DNA of 64,000 nucleotides from Streptococcus rubneri (GCF_004785935.1 NZ_SRRP01000001.1:62001-126000), one strand, 5' to 3'. Positions 1 to 9,821 are shown, counted from the first letter of the stretch. Numbers and translations: made by a program. The notes: generated from the letters alone by a model not told the origin.

Positions 1-437
1 CACTTGGCTTAGTCAATAATCGTTTAGCGGTTATTATCCCTGGATTAGCTAGTGTCTTTAATATCTATCTTTTCCGAAACTTCTTTATTGCCATTCCAGA
101 AGAAATTATCGAATCTGCAAAAATAGATGGTGCAAGTATCTTGCGGATCTTTTTCAAGATTATGTTGCCTATGTCGAAACCAGCAGTTGCCACAGTCGGT
201 GTTCTTTCCTTTATTTCTAGTTGGAATGATTATATCTGGCCATTGATGGTGTTAACCGATTCTTCAAAATTTTCAATGCAGGTTGCGATTACAACCATTA
301 ATACAACTCAACCAGTTTATATTAATCAAGTGATGGCTGTTTTGACAATTTCTACAATTCCACTTATTCTAGTATATATCGTAGCACAAAAATATATTAT
401 TCAAGGTTTAGGTGGGTCTGGAACAGGTATTAAGTAG
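1..437 (+). CDS. Sugar ABC transporter permease, C-terminal part (5' end outside window)
   Basis: The frame is open from base 3 to the TAG at 435-437, giving the last ~144 residues of a binding-protein-dependent sugar permease (MalG/MsmG class). The EAA loop that docks on the ATPase is visible as EEIIESAKIDGAS, followed by hydrophobic helices and the short polar tail usual for this class. The GH32 gene starts 9 bases downstream, so the importer probably brings in sucrose or a fructo-oligosaccharide that the hydrolase then cleaves. In the pneumococcal sus operon, as I recall it, the binding-protein gene lies between the second permease and the hydrolase; here the permease abuts the hydrolase, so the gene order differs. 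Family is certain, substrate is inferred. Confidence 0.9.
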   Translation, partial: LGLVNNRLAVIIPGLASVFNIYLFRNFFIAIPEEIIESAKIDGASILRIFFKIMLPMSKPAVATVGVLSFISSWNDYIWPLMVLTDSSKFSMQVAITTINTTQPVYINQVMAVLTISTIPLILVYIVAQKYIIQGLGGSGTGIK

Positions 438-446
438 GTGATAAGT

Positions 447-1901
447 ATGAGGGAAACTATTCGAAAAGCGAATCAGTATATCGATGAAAACAGGGAGAAG
501 GTTGACCAGCAATATAGAGGATCCTTTCACTTACTACCTCCAATTGGCTGGATGAACGATCCTAATGGCTTTGTTTATTTCCGTGGGGAATACCATTTGT
601 TTTACCAATTCTATCCCTATGATAGTGTTTGGGGACCTATGCATTGGGGGCATGCTAAGTCAAAAGATCTCCTCCATTGGGAAGAATTACCAGTAGCTTT
701 AGCACCAAGTGAAAACTATGATAAAGATGGTTGTTTCTCAGGAAGTGCTATTGTGAAAGATGACAAGCTCTATTTGCTTTATACTGGTCATATAGATGAT
801 GAGGAGAAGCGAGAAGAGACCCAGTGTCTTGCAGTTTCAACGGATGGAGTTACTTTCGCAAAATTGCCAGCCAACCCAGTGATCCATGTGCAGCATATTG
901 AGGGTATCGCAGATATTGCTGATTTTCGTGATCCCAAAGTCTTTGAATACCAAGGAATCTATTATACTGTAGTTGCTTCCAAAACAGTAGATGATCGAGG
1001 GCAAATTCTCTTGTTTGCGTCAAGTAATCTAGAGGACTGGAGCTTTAAATCAGTCTTACTGGAAGGTGAAAAAGGGCAAGGTATCATGTGGGAATGTCCG
1101 GATTTCTTTCCCTTAGATGGTAAATGGGTCTTGATTCTGTCTCCCATTGAAATGGAAAGACAGCAAGAAAAATACTGGAATTTAAATTCGACTGTTGCCT
1201 TTATCGGTGACATGAATTGGGAAACGGGTCAGTTTTTTGTCGATACATATGATGAAATTGATGGTGGCTTGGATTTCTATGCTCCTCAAACTTGTCAAGG
1301 ACCAAATGGCGAACGATACATGGTTGCTTGGATGCAAATGTGGCAACGTTCCATCCCTAGTCATGACTTAGGTCATGGTTGGGCAGGAAGCATGACGATT
1401 CCTAGAAAATTAGGCTTGAAAGACGGAAGATTGGTTCAGGAGCTACCTGAGTCTGTGAAAAATCACTTTCTTGTAGAGAATGCACCAGAAACCATTGTTA
1501 AGGGCAATCAGATCATGATCCCGGCTAGAGGGAAACAAACATTATTTGAGATAGATTCCAAATCAGGTCGCTCCTTTATCCTAAAATATGGGGATGAATC
1601 CGATGTTGATAGTGCCTTGCAATTGATTTACGATGCCTCCAATAAACGCTTTAGCTTGAGTCGAGACCAATTTGGACATCTCATTTCTGGAAAAGAAAGC
1701 CCAGAATTTCAATCAAGATGGATTCAGTTGGATGGTGAAAAGGATTATCATTTCTCGATTCTTCGAGATACCAACTCAATTGAAGTATTCGTGGATGGTA
1801 AAACTCTATCAATGACCTTTTATGAAACGACTGAGAACCCTGTTTATACCTTCAAAGCAGATGAAGGGGTCGATTTAGTTGTAAAAGCCTATCAAAAATA
1901 G
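447..1901 (+). CDS. GH32 sucrose-6-phosphate hydrolase / beta-fructofuranosidase
   Basis: Cleaves terminal fructose from sucrose, sucrose-6-phosphate or short fructans in the cytoplasm; no signal peptide is present. All three GH32 catalytic signatures are present: WMNDPNG (nucleophile Asp ~38), FRDP (transition-state stabiliser) and WECPD (acid/base Glu). A C-terminal beta-sandwich follows, ending near IEVFVDG. The length of 484 residues is normal. I prefer ATG 447 over the in-frame GTG 438 because AGGTGA lies 5 bases before the ATG. It is the last gene of the sugar-import operon, closed by a strong terminator. Because it sits with an ABC importer rather than a PTS, unphosphorylated sucrose or FOS is the likelier substrate (SusH/SacA-like). 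Confidence 0.93.
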   Translation: MRETIRKANQYIDENREKVDQQYRGSFHLLPPIGWMNDPNGFVYFRGEYHLFYQFYPYDSVWGPMHWGHAKSKDLLHWEELPVALAPSENYDKDGCFSGSAIVKDDKLYLLYTGHIDDEEKREETQCLAVSTDGVTFAKLPANPVIHVQHIEGIADIADFRDPKVFEYQGIYYTVVASKTVDDRGQILLFASSNLEDWSFKSVLLEGEKGQGIMWECPDFFPLDGKWVLILSPIEMERQQEKYWNLNSTVAFIGDMNWETGQFFVDTYDEIDGGLDFYAPQTCQGPNGERYMVAWMQMWQRSIPSHDLGHGWAGSMTIPRKLGLKDGRLVQELPESVKNHFLVENAPETIVKGNQIMIPARGKQTLFEIDSKSGRSFILKYGDESDVDSALQLIYDASNKRFSLSRDQFGHLISGKESPEFQSRWIQLDGEKDYHFSILRDTNSIEVFVDGKTLSMTFYETTENPVYTFKADEGVDLVVKAYQK

Positions 1902-1922
1902 GTATATAAAAATCTCCTAAAG

Positions 1923-1950
1923 AAGACAAGTCCTGAGACTTGTCTTTTTG
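1923..1950 (+). terminator. Intrinsic terminator of the sugar operon
   Basis: A perfect 10-bp stem (AAGACAAGTC / GACTTGTCTT) with a CTGA loop runs into a T-rich tail, 21 bases after the GH32 stop codon. Confidence 0.9.
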
Positions 1951-1965
1951 TTGTATCCTAAATAG

Positions 1966-2169
1966 GTTTTGAGTTTCATCGAAGAAAATTTAGGAATTGG
2001 CCTCATGACCGTTCTGACTCTTTTTCCAGAATATCCAAATCTTGTCAAAATTCCCCTGGTTGAAGAGGAAAAAACAGTCTTCTATATTAGTTATGCCTAT
2101 CCAAATGAAGGGGAGCCCCAAGCACTTCTTAGCTCCTTTATTGAACGATTAGAGAAGTGTGACAAATAG
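1966..2169 (+). pseudogene. LysR-type regulator, C-terminal remnant
   Basis: Only about 67 codons remain. They resemble the last part of a LysR substrate-binding domain: a segment ENLGIGLMT followed by YPNLVKIPLVE and a final short helix. An in-frame TAG lies just upstream (1963-1965), and neither a helix-turn-helix nor an SD sequence precedes the frame. It lies right behind the sugar-operon terminator and has no promoter I can see. I read it as decay after a deletion; a functional micro-protein is unlikely. Confidence 0.6.
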
Positions 2170-2277
2170 GGAAGCTGGTTTAAAATAGACTAGTAGAAAA
2201 TGACTTGAATAAAATGAGGATTGTAGAGAAAGGAAATTCATGATTTCGTTTGTCTACCAGCCTTTTTTGGCGTTTTT

Positions 2278-2286
2278 TGGTATAAT
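2278..2286 (+). promoter_or_regulatory. Extended -10 promoter of the xseA operon
   Basis: TGGTATAAT is a perfect extended -10. No good -35 is visible at 17 bp. It lies 34 bases before the xseA start and probably drives xseA through recN. Confidence 0.7.
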
Positions 2287-2320
2287 TAAACTTGATCATA
2301 TTCTGCAGAAAGGAGTTCCT

Positions 2321-3661
2321 ATGTCCAACTATTTATCGGTATCCAGTCTGACCAAATACCTCAAGTTGAAATTTGATAAGGACCCCTATCTGGAGCGGGT
2401 CTATTTGACGGGTCAGGTTTCGAATTTTCGGAAGCGTCCCAATCACCAGTATTTCTCTCTAAAGGATGAAAAGGCTGTGATTCAGGCGACTGTCTGGGCT
2501 GGAATCTATAAGAGTTTTGGTTTTGAGCTAGAAGAAGGCATGAAAATCAATGTTATCGGTCGGATCCAACTCTATGAGCCAAGTGGGAGTTATTCCATTG
2601 TCATCGAAAAGGCGGAGCCAGATGGAGTCGGTGCTTTGGCCCTTCAGTTTGAGCAGTTGAAAAAGAAACTCCAGGAAGAAGGGCTCTTTCAAGAGAAGTT
2701 CAAACAGGCCATTCCCCAGTTTTCCAATAAAATCGGGGTTATTACCAGTCAGAGTGGGGCTGTTATTCGAGATATCATCACCACTGTCACTCGGCGTTTT
2801 CCTGGTGTAGAGATTCTCCTTTTTCCAACCAAGGTACAAGGAGAGGGAGCTGCTCAAGAAATTGTTGCCAATATCCAAAAGGCCAATGCTCGGATGGACC
2901 TAGATGTCTTGATCATCGGTCGTGGTGGGGGTTCGATTGAGGACCTGTGGGCCTTTAATGAAGAGCCAGTTGTGAGGGCTATTTTTGAGTCCAGAATTCC
3001 CATTATTTCCAGTGTGGGCCATGAGACAGACACCACCCTGGCAGACTTTGTAGCAGATCGCCGGGCAGCCACTCCAACAGCTGCGGCTGAGTTAGCAACG
3101 CCTGTGACCAAGTTGGACCTACTCAATCATTTGCAGAAGCAGGAGGGGCGGATGGCAACCGCTATGCGCAACCGCCTAGTATATAATCGGGAGCGCCTGC
3201 AAAAACTGAGCCAATCGGTCATCTTCCGTCAACCAGAGCGGTTGTATGATTCTTATCTGCAAAAATTAGATCAGATTCAGTTGCGACTGAAACAGGCTGT
3301 GTCAGAGTCAATTACCAGAAATAGCCATCAGTTACAAGAACTCCGCCATCGATTGGCCTCACAAGCACCTCAGCATCAGCTGGAGCGCTATCGAGACCAG
3401 ATTCTCCAAATGGAGCGACTGATGACCTTGAAAATCAAGGAGCTCTACCAGACAAAAGTAGCAGATGCCAAGCGCTTATCAGAAGCTCTCTTGATGTTGG
3501 ATACCAGTCGTATCGTGGCTAGAGGCTACGCCTTGGTGCAGGCTGGAGATCATGTTCTGGATAGTGTAGATACAATCAAAGAAAAGGATGCCTTGACGCT
3601 AGTCATGCGGGATGGGCAAGTAGAAGTAGAGGTAAAGCATGTCGAAAGAAAAGAAATTTGA
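2321..3661 (+). CDS. xseA: Exodeoxyribonuclease VII large subunit
   Basis: Catalytic subunit of exonuclease VII, which degrades single-stranded DNA to oligonucleotides. From ATG 2321 the product is 446 residues: an N-terminal OB-fold (about 1-100), then the nuclease domain with the conserved run [16 protein letters not shown] and the segment [16 protein letters not shown], then a long coiled-coil for binding small subunits. ATG 2321 is chosen because AAAGGAG sits just upstream and the extra upstream codons are not xseA-like. xseB overlaps its end by 23 bases, so the two are translationally coupled. Confidence 0.97.
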   Translation: MSNYLSVSSLTKYLKLKFDKDPYLERVYLTGQVSNFRKRPNHQYFSLKDEKAVIQATVWAGIYKSFGFELEEGMKINVIGRIQLYEPSGSYSIVIEKAEPDGVGALALQFEQLKKKLQEEGLFQEKFKQAIPQFSNKIGVITSQSGAVIRDIITTVTRRFPGVEILLFPTKVQGEGAAQEIVANIQKANARMDLDVLIIGRGGGSIEDLWAFNEEPVVRAIFESRIPIISSVGHETDTTLADFVADRRAATPTAAAELATPVTKLDLLNHLQKQEGRMATAMRNRLVYNRERLQKLSQSVIFRQPERLYDSYLQKLDQIQLRLKQAVSESITRNSHQLQELRHRLASQAPQHQLERYRDQILQMERLMTLKIKELYQTKVADAKRLSEALLMLDTSRIVARGYALVQAGDHVLDSVDTIKEKDALTLVMRDGQVEVEVKHVERKEI

Positions 3662-3851
3662 AGAAAATTTAGCTGATTTGGAAGCCATTGTCCAAAAATT
3701 GGAAAGTGGGCAAGTGCCCCTCGAGGAGGCCATTTCAGAATTTCAGAAAGGAATGAAGCTATCAAAAGAGTTGCAAGAAACGCTAGATCAGGCTGAAAAG
3801 ACCTTGGTCAAGGTGATGCAAGCAGATGGCTCAGAAACGGAACTGGTATGA
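3639..3851 (+). CDS. xseB: Exodeoxyribonuclease VII small subunit
   Basis: Seventy residues, typical for XseB, almost all helical; [18 protein letters not shown] is the family signature. It forms a helical hairpin that packs on XseA. The start lies inside xseA behind AGAGGT. The stop overlaps the ispA start in an ATGA junction, which points to coupled expression. Confidence 0.96.
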   Translation: MSKEKKFEENLADLEAIVQKLESGQVPLEEAISEFQKGMKLSKELQETLDQAEKTLVKVMQADGSETELV

Positions 3852-4735
3852 TTTTAGAAGAAAAACTGCAAGGGGTTGAAAGAGCGATTGAAGGTTTCTA
3901 CGAGACCAAACAAATCGCTCCCCGCTTGGTAGAATCCATCCTTTATTCAGTCCATGCAGGGGGCAAACGGATTCGGCCTTTGCTCTTATTGGAATTACTA
4001 GAGGCCTTTCATGCTCCAATCCTTGAGGCTCATTTTCAGGTAGCAGTCGCTCTTGAAATGATCCATACGGGAAGCTTGATCCATGATGATCTACCAGCGA
4101 TGGATAATGATGATTATCGTCGTGGTCAATTGACCAACCACAAAAAATTTGGTGAAGACTTAGCCATCTTAGCAGGAGACTCGCTCTTCTTGGATGCCTT
4201 TGGCTGTGTGGCAGAAGCGGATCTTCCAGCTTCTATCCGGGTGCAACTGATCGCCTTATTATCGGATGCTTCAGGGACAGCTGGGATGGTAGCAGGCCAA
4301 GTCTTGGATATGGAAGGGGAAGGAGCGAGCCTGACCTTGGACCAGTTGCAAGTCATCCATGCCAATAAGACGGGACGACTGCTAGCATATCCTTTCCAAG
4401 CTGCGGGGATCCTTTTAGAGCTTGAGCCAGCTGTTGCGACTCTCTTAGAGGAAATTGGCCTCCATTTAGGGTTGGCTTTCCAGATTCGGGATGATATTTT
4501 GGATGTGACAGCCGATTTTGCCTCTTTAGGAAAAACCCCTCAGAAGGACCTGCAGGCTGAAAAATCAACCTATCCCGCACTACTTGGTCTAGATGGAGCG
4601 CAGGCTTATTTGGATCGGGAGTTGGATGCCTGTGAGGACTTGCTCGATCGCATTTCTAATCAAGTTTCCTTCGATGGGACTGGAATCAAGAACATAATAG
4701 AAAGACTTAGAATTCATGGTCAAGGAAAGAGTTGA
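3848..4735 (+). CDS. ispA: Farnesyl diphosphate synthase (polyprenyl synthetase)
   Basis: Condenses IPP with DMAPP and GPP to give farnesyl diphosphate, the precursor of undecaprenyl phosphate. Both aspartate-rich Mg-binding motifs are present: [10 protein letters not shown] (first) and DDILD (second). GGKRIRP near residue 38 is the IPP-binding segment. The 295-residue length matches streptococcal IspA. The start overlaps the xseB stop by 4 bases and the end overlaps tlyA by 20 bases. The xseA-xseB-ispA-tlyA order is conserved in Firmicutes. Confidence 0.96.
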   Translation: MILEEKLQGVERAIEGFYETKQIAPRLVESILYSVHAGGKRIRPLLLLELLEAFHAPILEAHFQVAVALEMIHTGSLIHDDLPAMDNDDYRRGQLTNHKKFGEDLAILAGDSLFLDAFGCVAEADLPASIRVQLIALLSDASGTAGMVAGQVLDMEGEGASLTLDQLQVIHANKTGRLLAYPFQAAGILLELEPAVATLLEEIGLHLGLAFQIRDDILDVTADFASLGKTPQKDLQAEKSTYPALLGLDGAQAYLDRELDACEDLLDRISNQVSFDGTGIKNIIERLRIHGQGKS

Positions 4736-5531
4736 CGTACTGGCCTACAAGCAGGGACTATTTGAAACCCGGGAGCAGGCCAAACGCGGTGTGATGGCCG
4801 GTTTGGTCATTGCGGTCCATAATGGCGAGCGCTTCGATAAACCAGGTGAAAAAATTGATGAAGCGACTGAACTAAAACTCAAGGGTGAAAAACTCAAATA
4901 TGTCAGTCGCGGTGGTCTCAAGTTAGAAAAGGCCTTGGACCTTTTTGAGATTAACTTGCAGGATAAGGTCACGCTAGATATTGGTGCCTCAACAGGGGGC
5001 TTTACGGATGTCATGCTCCAAAATGGAGCCGCCTTGGTCTATGCAGTGGATGTAGGGACCAATCAGTTGGCTTGGAAACTCCGTCAGGATCCTCGTGTTA
5101 TCTCGATGGAGCAGTTCAACTTCCGCTATGCGACGTCTGAGGATTTTGAGCATAGACCAAGTTTTGCTAGCATTGATGTTAGTTTTATTTCCCTCAATCT
5201 CATCTTGCCTGCCCTCCATGGGATTTTACAAGAAGGAGGCCAGGTGGTCGCTCTTGTCAAGCCCCAGTTTGAAGCTGGTCGGGAGCAGATTGGGAAAAAT
5301 GGGATTATCAAGGATGCCAAGGTTCATCTGTCCGTCTTGGAACAGGTTCAAGGCTTTGCGTTAGAACATGGCTTCTCTGTCTTAGGAGTGGATTATTCAC
5401 CGATTCAAGGGGGCCATGGCAACATTGAATTTTTACTTTATTTAGAAAAAAATACCGGGCAAAATTGTCTCGATCAGCAAGAGTTTGCAGCTGTCGTCGA
5501 CAAAGCCCACACTGATTTTAAACATGAATAG
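4716..5531 (+). CDS. tlyA: TlyA-family rRNA 2'-O-methyltransferase (S4 + FtsJ-like domains)
   Basis: The N-terminal ~60 residues form an S4 RNA-binding domain ([20 protein letters not shown]). The rest is a Rossmann methyltransferase, with the SAM-binding segment LDIGASTGGFTDV near residue 90 and VKPQFE in the core. Family members methylate ribosomal RNA cytidines; the old name haemolysin A reflects a phenotype, not the reaction. Length 271 is normal. It starts inside ispA, and its last codons contain the argR start, so this is a tightly packed operon. Confidence 0.92.
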   Translation: MVKERVDVLAYKQGLFETREQAKRGVMAGLVIAVHNGERFDKPGEKIDEATELKLKGEKLKYVSRGGLKLEKALDLFEINLQDKVTLDIGASTGGFTDVMLQNGAALVYAVDVGTNQLAWKLRQDPRVISMEQFNFRYATSEDFEHRPSFASIDVSFISLNLILPALHGILQEGGQVVALVKPQFEAGREQIGKNGIIKDAKVHLSVLEQVQGFALEHGFSVLGVDYSPIQGGHGNIEFLLYLEKNTGQNCLDQQEFAAVVDKAHTDFKHE

Positions 5532-5955
5532 TAAACAAAACCGATTAGAAAAAATACGCCGCTTTATTCGTGAAAATAAGGTCGGTACTCAGGATGCAAT
5601 TGTTGAGCATTTGAAAGAAGCAGGGATTTCTGCGACACAAGCGACTGTTTCCCGTGATATTAAAGAGCTAGGGATTATTAAAACACCATTAAAAGGTTCA
5701 GCCTATGTCTATGAATTGCCACGCGTCCAACATAGTGGAAAATTAGCAGAAAATAATCTTCAATCGTTTGAACGCATGGGGAGTTTTTTGACCCTCAAGC
5801 TTGTCCCAGGGACAGCCTATTTAGTCAAGCGGCATCTGCAGGAAGATTTTGATGCCATCATCTTTAGTATGATTTCAGACGATAATAGTATTTTCATTGT
5901 GGCCCGCTCGGAAGAAAAAGCACAGTTTATCGAACAACAATTGATGGAATGGTAG
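5524..5955 (+). CDS. argR: ArgR/AhrC-family arginine repressor
   Basis: The product from ATG 5524 has 143 residues. Residues ~1-65 form the winged helix (TQDAIVEHLKEAG, then ATQATVSRDIKELGI). The C-terminal half is the hexamerisation and arginine-binding domain, with ISDDNSIFIVAR as the ligand-loop region. ATG 5524 aligns with the usual N-terminus; 13 extra codons further upstream lie in tlyA and are not argR-like. Streptococci carry several ArgR paralogues. The copy next to recN corresponds in position to Bacillus AhrC. The SD is weak, which fits translational coupling to tlyA. Confidence 0.93.
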   Translation: MNSKQNRLEKIRRFIRENKVGTQDAIVEHLKEAGISATQATVSRDIKELGIIKTPLKGSAYVYELPRVQHSGKLAENNLQSFERMGSFLTLKLVPGTAYLVKRHLQEDFDAIIFSMISDDNSIFIVARSEEKAQFIEQQLMEW

Positions 5956-5962
5956 GAGAGAG

Positions 5963-7627
5963 ATGCTATTAGAAATTTCAATTAAAAACTTTGCCATCAT
6001 TGAAGAAATCGCTCTGAATTTTGAGACGGGGATGACGGTTTTAACCGGTGAAACTGGAGCAGGAAAATCCATCATTATCGATGCTATGAATATGATGCTG
6101 GGGAGCCGGGCGACGACTGATGTTATCCGCCACGGTGCTCCTAAGGCTGAGATTGAAGGCCTCTTTGCGATTGATGAAAACCGTGCCCTTCAGCAGCTCT
6201 TTGAGGAGCAGGGCTTAGAATGGGCAGATGAGTTGATTATTCGCAGAGAAATTTTCCAGAATGGTCGGAGTGTCAGTCGCATCAATGGGCAGATGGTTAA
6301 CCTCTCCGTTCTCAAGGCGGTTGGCCAGCATTTGGTAGATATTCATGGCCAGCACGATCAGGAAGAACTGATGCGGGCTCCATTGCATATCGCTATGCTA
6401 GATAGCTTTGGGGATGATGCTTTTTTTGCGACGAAGAAGGCCTATAGAGAGACCTTTGAAAATTATAAGTCCTTGCGTAAGCAGGTCTTGCAGATCCAAA
6501 AAAATAACCAGGAAAACCAAGCTCGCATCGAGATGCTGGAATACCAAATTTCGGAAATCGAGGCGGTCGCCTTGTCTCTGGATGAAGATGTCCAGTTAGA
6601 GCAAGAACGGCAACGCCTGCTCAATCATAAGATGATTGCGGATACCCTAAGCAATGCCTACGCTATGCTAGATGCAGAAGACTTCTCCAGTCTTAGCAAT
6701 GTTCGATCGGCCATGAATGATCTGCAAGGTATCGAAGAGTATGATCCAGAATACAAGACCTTGTCTGACCAACTGGCTGAGACCTACTATACTCTGGAAG
6801 ATCTGACCAAACGCTTGGAGGATCTGGTAGATGGCTTGGACTTTGACGGCAACCGCTTGATGCAGGTAGAAGCTCGATTAGACCTGATCCACTCGATCAC
6901 GCGTAAGTACGGCGGTCAGGTAAAGGATGTTCTTGATTATCTGGAACAAATCAGCAAGGAATATAGCCTATTAACAGGAGGGGGAACCTCTTCTGAAGAC
7001 TTAGAGAAAGAACTCAAGTCCATGGAAGGTCAGCTGGTTGGCTTGGCTAAAGAACTGAGTCAAGGGCGTCATGACTTGGCCCAGCAGCTGGAAGCAGAGA
7101 TCCAGCAGGAACTAGCGGATCTCTACATGGAAAAAGCCCGTTTCCAAGTGCGTTTTACTCCATCTAAATTTAACCGTGAAGGGAACGAAACGGTTGAGTT
7201 TTATATTTCGACCAACCCTGGGGAGGACTTTAAGCCTTTGGTAAAAGTAGCATCAGGTGGGGAATTGTCCCGTCTCATGTTGGCCATCAAGTCAGCCTTT
7301 TCCCGCAAAGAAGGCAAGACCAGTATCGTCTTTGACGAGGTGGATACAGGGGTATCTGGTCGGGTCGCTCAAGCCATTGCTTCGAAGATTTATAAGATTG
7401 GGCGTTATGGACAGGTGCTAGCCATCTCTCATTTGCCTCAGGTGATTGCAGTAGCCGATTACCAGTTCTTTATCGAAAAAGTAAGTGATGAATTTTCAAC
7501 GGTTTCGACCGTTCGTTTGCTCAGTCATGAAGAGCGGGTCGAAGAAGTAGCTAAGATGCTAGCTGGTGAAGATGTGACAGAAGCAGCCCGCATGCAGGCA
7601 GAACAATTGCTAAAACGGCCGTCCTAA
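5963..7627 (+). CDS. recN: DNA repair protein RecN
   Basis: SMC-like ATPase acting at double-strand breaks. Walker A is GETGAGKS (~residues 30-37). The central ~300 residues form coiled coil, and the C-terminal head has SGGELSRLMLAIK (signature) followed by Walker B SIVFDEVDTGVSG. Length 554 is full. It lies 7 bases after argR with GGAGAG as SD, so it is most likely the end of the xseA-recN operon, although the phosphoesterase begins only 16 bases later. Confidence 0.97.
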   Translation: MLLEISIKNFAIIEEIALNFETGMTVLTGETGAGKSIIIDAMNMMLGSRATTDVIRHGAPKAEIEGLFAIDENRALQQLFEEQGLEWADELIIRREIFQNGRSVSRINGQMVNLSVLKAVGQHLVDIHGQHDQEELMRAPLHIAMLDSFGDDAFFATKKAYRETFENYKSLRKQVLQIQKNNQENQARIEMLEYQISEIEAVALSLDEDVQLEQERQRLLNHKMIADTLSNAYAMLDAEDFSSLSNVRSAMNDLQGIEEYDPEYKTLSDQLAETYYTLEDLTKRLEDLVDGLDFDGNRLMQVEARLDLIHSITRKYGGQVKDVLDYLEQISKEYSLLTGGGTSSEDLEKELKSMEGQLVGLAKELSQGRHDLAQQLEAEIQQELADLYMEKARFQVRFTPSKFNREGNETVEFYISTNPGEDFKPLVKVASGGELSRLMLAIKSAFSRKEGKTSIVFDEVDTGVSGRVAQAIASKIYKIGRYGQVLAISHLPQVIAVADYQFFIEKVSDEFSTVSTVRLLSHEERVEEVAKMLAGEDVTEAARMQAEQLLKRPS

Positions 7628-7643
7628 GAAGAAAGGAACTGAT

Positions 7644-8375
7644 ATGGGAAGCTATTTCGTAGTGGGAGACATTCATGGGAAAGCAGGTATGCTGGAGGAA
7701 CTAATGACCCATTGGGATGGTCAGTCCCAGTTAGTTTTTCTCGGAGATCTGATAGACCGTGGAGAAGATAGTCGTAGAGTGCTCGAACTGGTCAAAGATT
7801 TTGTCGAACAGCAAGGGGCAATCTGTCTCTCTGGGAACCACGAATACATGTTTTTAGCCTGGATTGATAACCCGACCGAACGCTACGACCATTACCGACG
7901 AAATGGTGGTGATACCACGATTAACTCTCTGCTTGGTCGCCCCCTCACAGCACCAGTAGATGGAGTGGAGGATGCTCGGCTAGTGCAAGAGACTTGTGGG
8001 GACTTAGTTGCTTTCATCCGTTCGCTTCCTTTTGTCTATGAAACAGAACACTATATTTTTGTGCATGCTGGCCTTGACTTAACCTTGCCTGATTGGCACG
8101 AAACGACAGATTATCAGAAAGTCTGGATTCGCCAACCCTTCCATGAAGCGACCAATCAGACAGGAAAGACCATTGTTTTCGGTCATACTCCCGTCCACTA
8201 TCTCTTGGATCAAAAGATTGGAACCAAAAAACTCTGGGTGACCGAAGATGGGAAGATTGGTATGGATGGTGGAGCTGTTTATGGTGGCGTCCTCCATGGC
8301 ATTCTCTTTGATGAAAGTGGAATGAAGGCCGATGTTGCTTTGCTAAATGGGGGATTTGCAGCTATCGATGATTAA
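7644..8375 (+). CDS. Calcineurin-like metallophosphoesterase (PrpA/ApaH-type)
   Basis: The dinuclear-metal phosphoesterase motifs appear in order: GDIHG (~8-12), GDLIDRG (~34-40), GNHEYM (~63-68), then VHAG and FGHTPVH with the remaining His ligands. Length 243 fits the bacterial Ser/Thr phosphatase or symmetrical diadenosine-tetraphosphatase class. Sequence alone cannot separate protein phosphatase from Ap4A hydrolase. It follows recN by 16 bases and is probably co-transcribed; degV downstream has its own promoter. Confidence 0.85.
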   Translation: MGSYFVVGDIHGKAGMLEELMTHWDGQSQLVFLGDLIDRGEDSRRVLELVKDFVEQQGAICLSGNHEYMFLAWIDNPTERYDHYRRNGGDTTINSLLGRPLTAPVDGVEDARLVQETCGDLVAFIRSLPFVYETEHYIFVHAGLDLTLPDWHETTDYQKVWIRQPFHEATNQTGKTIVFGHTPVHYLLDQKIGTKKLWVTEDGKIGMDGGAVYGGVLHGILFDESGMKADVALLNGGFAAIDD

Positions 8376-8412
8376 GTAAATAGGACTTTGTCCCACAAAA
8401 GCCTAGAAAATT

Positions 8413-8421
8413 TGATATAAT
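8413..8421 (+). promoter_or_regulatory. Extended -10 promoter of degV
   Basis: TGATATAAT lies 37 bases before the degV start. A convincing -35 is not seen. Confidence 0.65.
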
Positions 8422-8458
8422 AGAATGGATATATCTAAGAAAAGATTGTAGGAATGTT

Positions 8459-9292
8459 ATGTCACAAGTAAAAATTGTTACAGACTCATCCGTTACGATT
8501 GAGCCTGAAGTTGTTGAAAAATACGGAATTACCATCGTTCCCCTCTCTGTTATGGTGGATGGTGTCCTCTACTCAGATGCGGAATTAACCGAAGGAGAAT
8601 TCCTTCAGTTGATGAAATCCAGTAAAAACCTTCCAAAGACTAGTCAACCTCCAGTAGGTGTGTTTGCGGAAACGTTTGAAGGATTGGCTCAAGAAGGAGC
8701 GCAAATTATTGCAATCCATATGTCCCATGCCTTATCTGGTACAGTGGAAGCTGCACGTCAAGGAGCTACCTTAGCCAATGCAGATGTAACGGTGATCGAT
8801 AGTAGCTTTACGGACCAGGCCATGAAGTTCCAAGTGGTAGAAGCAGCGAAACTGGCTCAAGAAGGTGCTAGCGTAGAGGAAATTGTAGCTCGCATTGAAG
8901 AGGTCAAGCAAAAATCTAGACTCTACATTGGAGTTTCTACACTGGAAAACCTGGTTAAAGGAGGCCGGATTGGACGCGTAACTGGTTTATTGAGTTCCCT
9001 TTTGAATATTCGGGTTGTCATGGAAATGAAGAACGATGAACTGCAACCGATTGTCAAAGGACGCGGACAGAAGACCTTTAAAAAATGGTTGGACGAGTTG
9101 ATGCAAGACCTATCCGGTAAAGAAATTGCTGAGATAGGGATTTCCTATGCTGGTGGGCCTGACTTTGCTAACGAAATGAAGGCGCAATTACAGCCTTTGG
9201 TTGCAGCTCCAATTTCTGTTTTGGAAACAGGTTCAATCATTCAAACCCACACTGGGGAGGATGCTTGGGCTGTTTTGGTTCGCTTTGCCTAG
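8459..9292 (+). CDS. DegV-family fatty-acid-binding protein (FakB-like)
   Basis: Members hold a fatty acid for phosphorylation by FakA. The family landmarks are present: TDSSVTIEP at the N-terminus, TSQPP (~60), a SGTVEAA loop (~94) and [16 protein letters not shown] (~165-180), which lines the lipid tunnel. Length 277 is normal. It is a single gene with its own extended -10 promoter. Streptococci have several DegV paralogues with different chain preferences, and I cannot tell which one this is. Confidence 0.9.
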   Translation: MSQVKIVTDSSVTIEPEVVEKYGITIVPLSVMVDGVLYSDAELTEGEFLQLMKSSKNLPKTSQPPVGVFAETFEGLAQEGAQIIAIHMSHALSGTVEAARQGATLANADVTVIDSSFTDQAMKFQVVEAAKLAQEGASVEEIVARIEEVKQKSRLYIGVSTLENLVKGGRIGRVTGLLSSLLNIRVVMEMKNDELQPIVKGRGQKTFKKWLDELMQDLSGKEIAEIGISYAGGPDFANEMKAQLQPLVAAPISVLETGSIIQTHTGEDAWAVLVRFA

Positions 9293-9351
9293 ATGCCTAT
9301 CAATAGGGCAATTTATTCCTAGATAAATGTTGATAAAAACAAGTTTACTAC

Positions 9352-9380
9352 TTGACCTAAAAGCATTTTTTAGATATGAT
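9352..9380 (+). promoter_or_regulatory. Strong sigma-A promoter of hup
   Basis: TTGACC, a 17-bp spacer and TATGAT lie 47 bases before the hup start. This is the best two-box promoter in the first 10 kb, as expected for an abundant protein. Confidence 0.85.
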
Positions 9381-9426
9381 AGAGATGTTAAGGGGAAAAC
9401 CCAAAAAAATTTGGAGGATTTGTTAA

Positions 9427-9702
9427 ATGGCTAACAAACAAGATTTGATCGCAAAAGTGGCAGAAGCTACAGAATTGACTAAAAAAGACTCAGCAGCAGC
9501 AGTTGATGCTGTATTTGCAGCAGTTACAGAATACCTTTCAAAAGGTGAAAAAGTTCAATTGATCGGTTTTGGTAACTTCGAAGTTCGTGAACGTGCAGCT
9601 CGTAAAGGTCGCAACCCACAAACTGGTAAAGAAATCAAAATCGCTGCTTCTAAAGTTCCAGCATTCAAAGCTGGTAAAGCTCTTAAAGACGCAGTTAAAT
9701 AA
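9427..9702 (+). CDS. hup: HU-type DNA-binding protein
   Basis: Histone-like DNA-bending protein of 91 residues (called HlpA in streptococci). The dimer body is followed by the DNA-gripping arm [20 protein letters not shown]. Codon use is very biased (GAA, AAA, GGT, CGT), as in highly expressed genes, and the SD (TTGGAGGAT) is strong. It is monocistronic, between a consensus promoter and a strong terminator. Confidence 0.98.
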   Translation: MANKQDLIAKVAEATELTKKDSAAAVDAVFAAVTEYLSKGEKVQLIGFGNFEVRERAARKGRNPQTGKEIKIAASKVPAFKAGKALKDAVK

Positions 9703-9713
9703 TTGTGATTACA

Positions 9714-9750
9714 AAGGTTCCTTCTAGCTTGCTAGAAGGAACTTTTTGTT
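9714..9750 (+). terminator. Intrinsic terminator of hup
   Basis: A stem of 12 pairs (GTTCCTTCTAGC / GCTAGAAGGAAC) is followed by TTTTTGTTTT. Confidence 0.92.
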
Positions 9751-9763
9751 TTGGAGTAGTTTC

Positions 9764-9792
9764 TAGACAGGGCCTATAAATAGGAGTATAAT
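9764..9792 (+). promoter_or_regulatory. Sigma-A promoter of the 51-codon membrane protein
   Basis: TAGACA, a 17-bp spacer and a perfect TATAAT lie 30 bases before the small gene at 9822, which supports it being real. Confidence 0.75.
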
Positions 9793-9821
9793 AGAAAAAA
9801 GTGAGAAATGGAGGGTGGACC

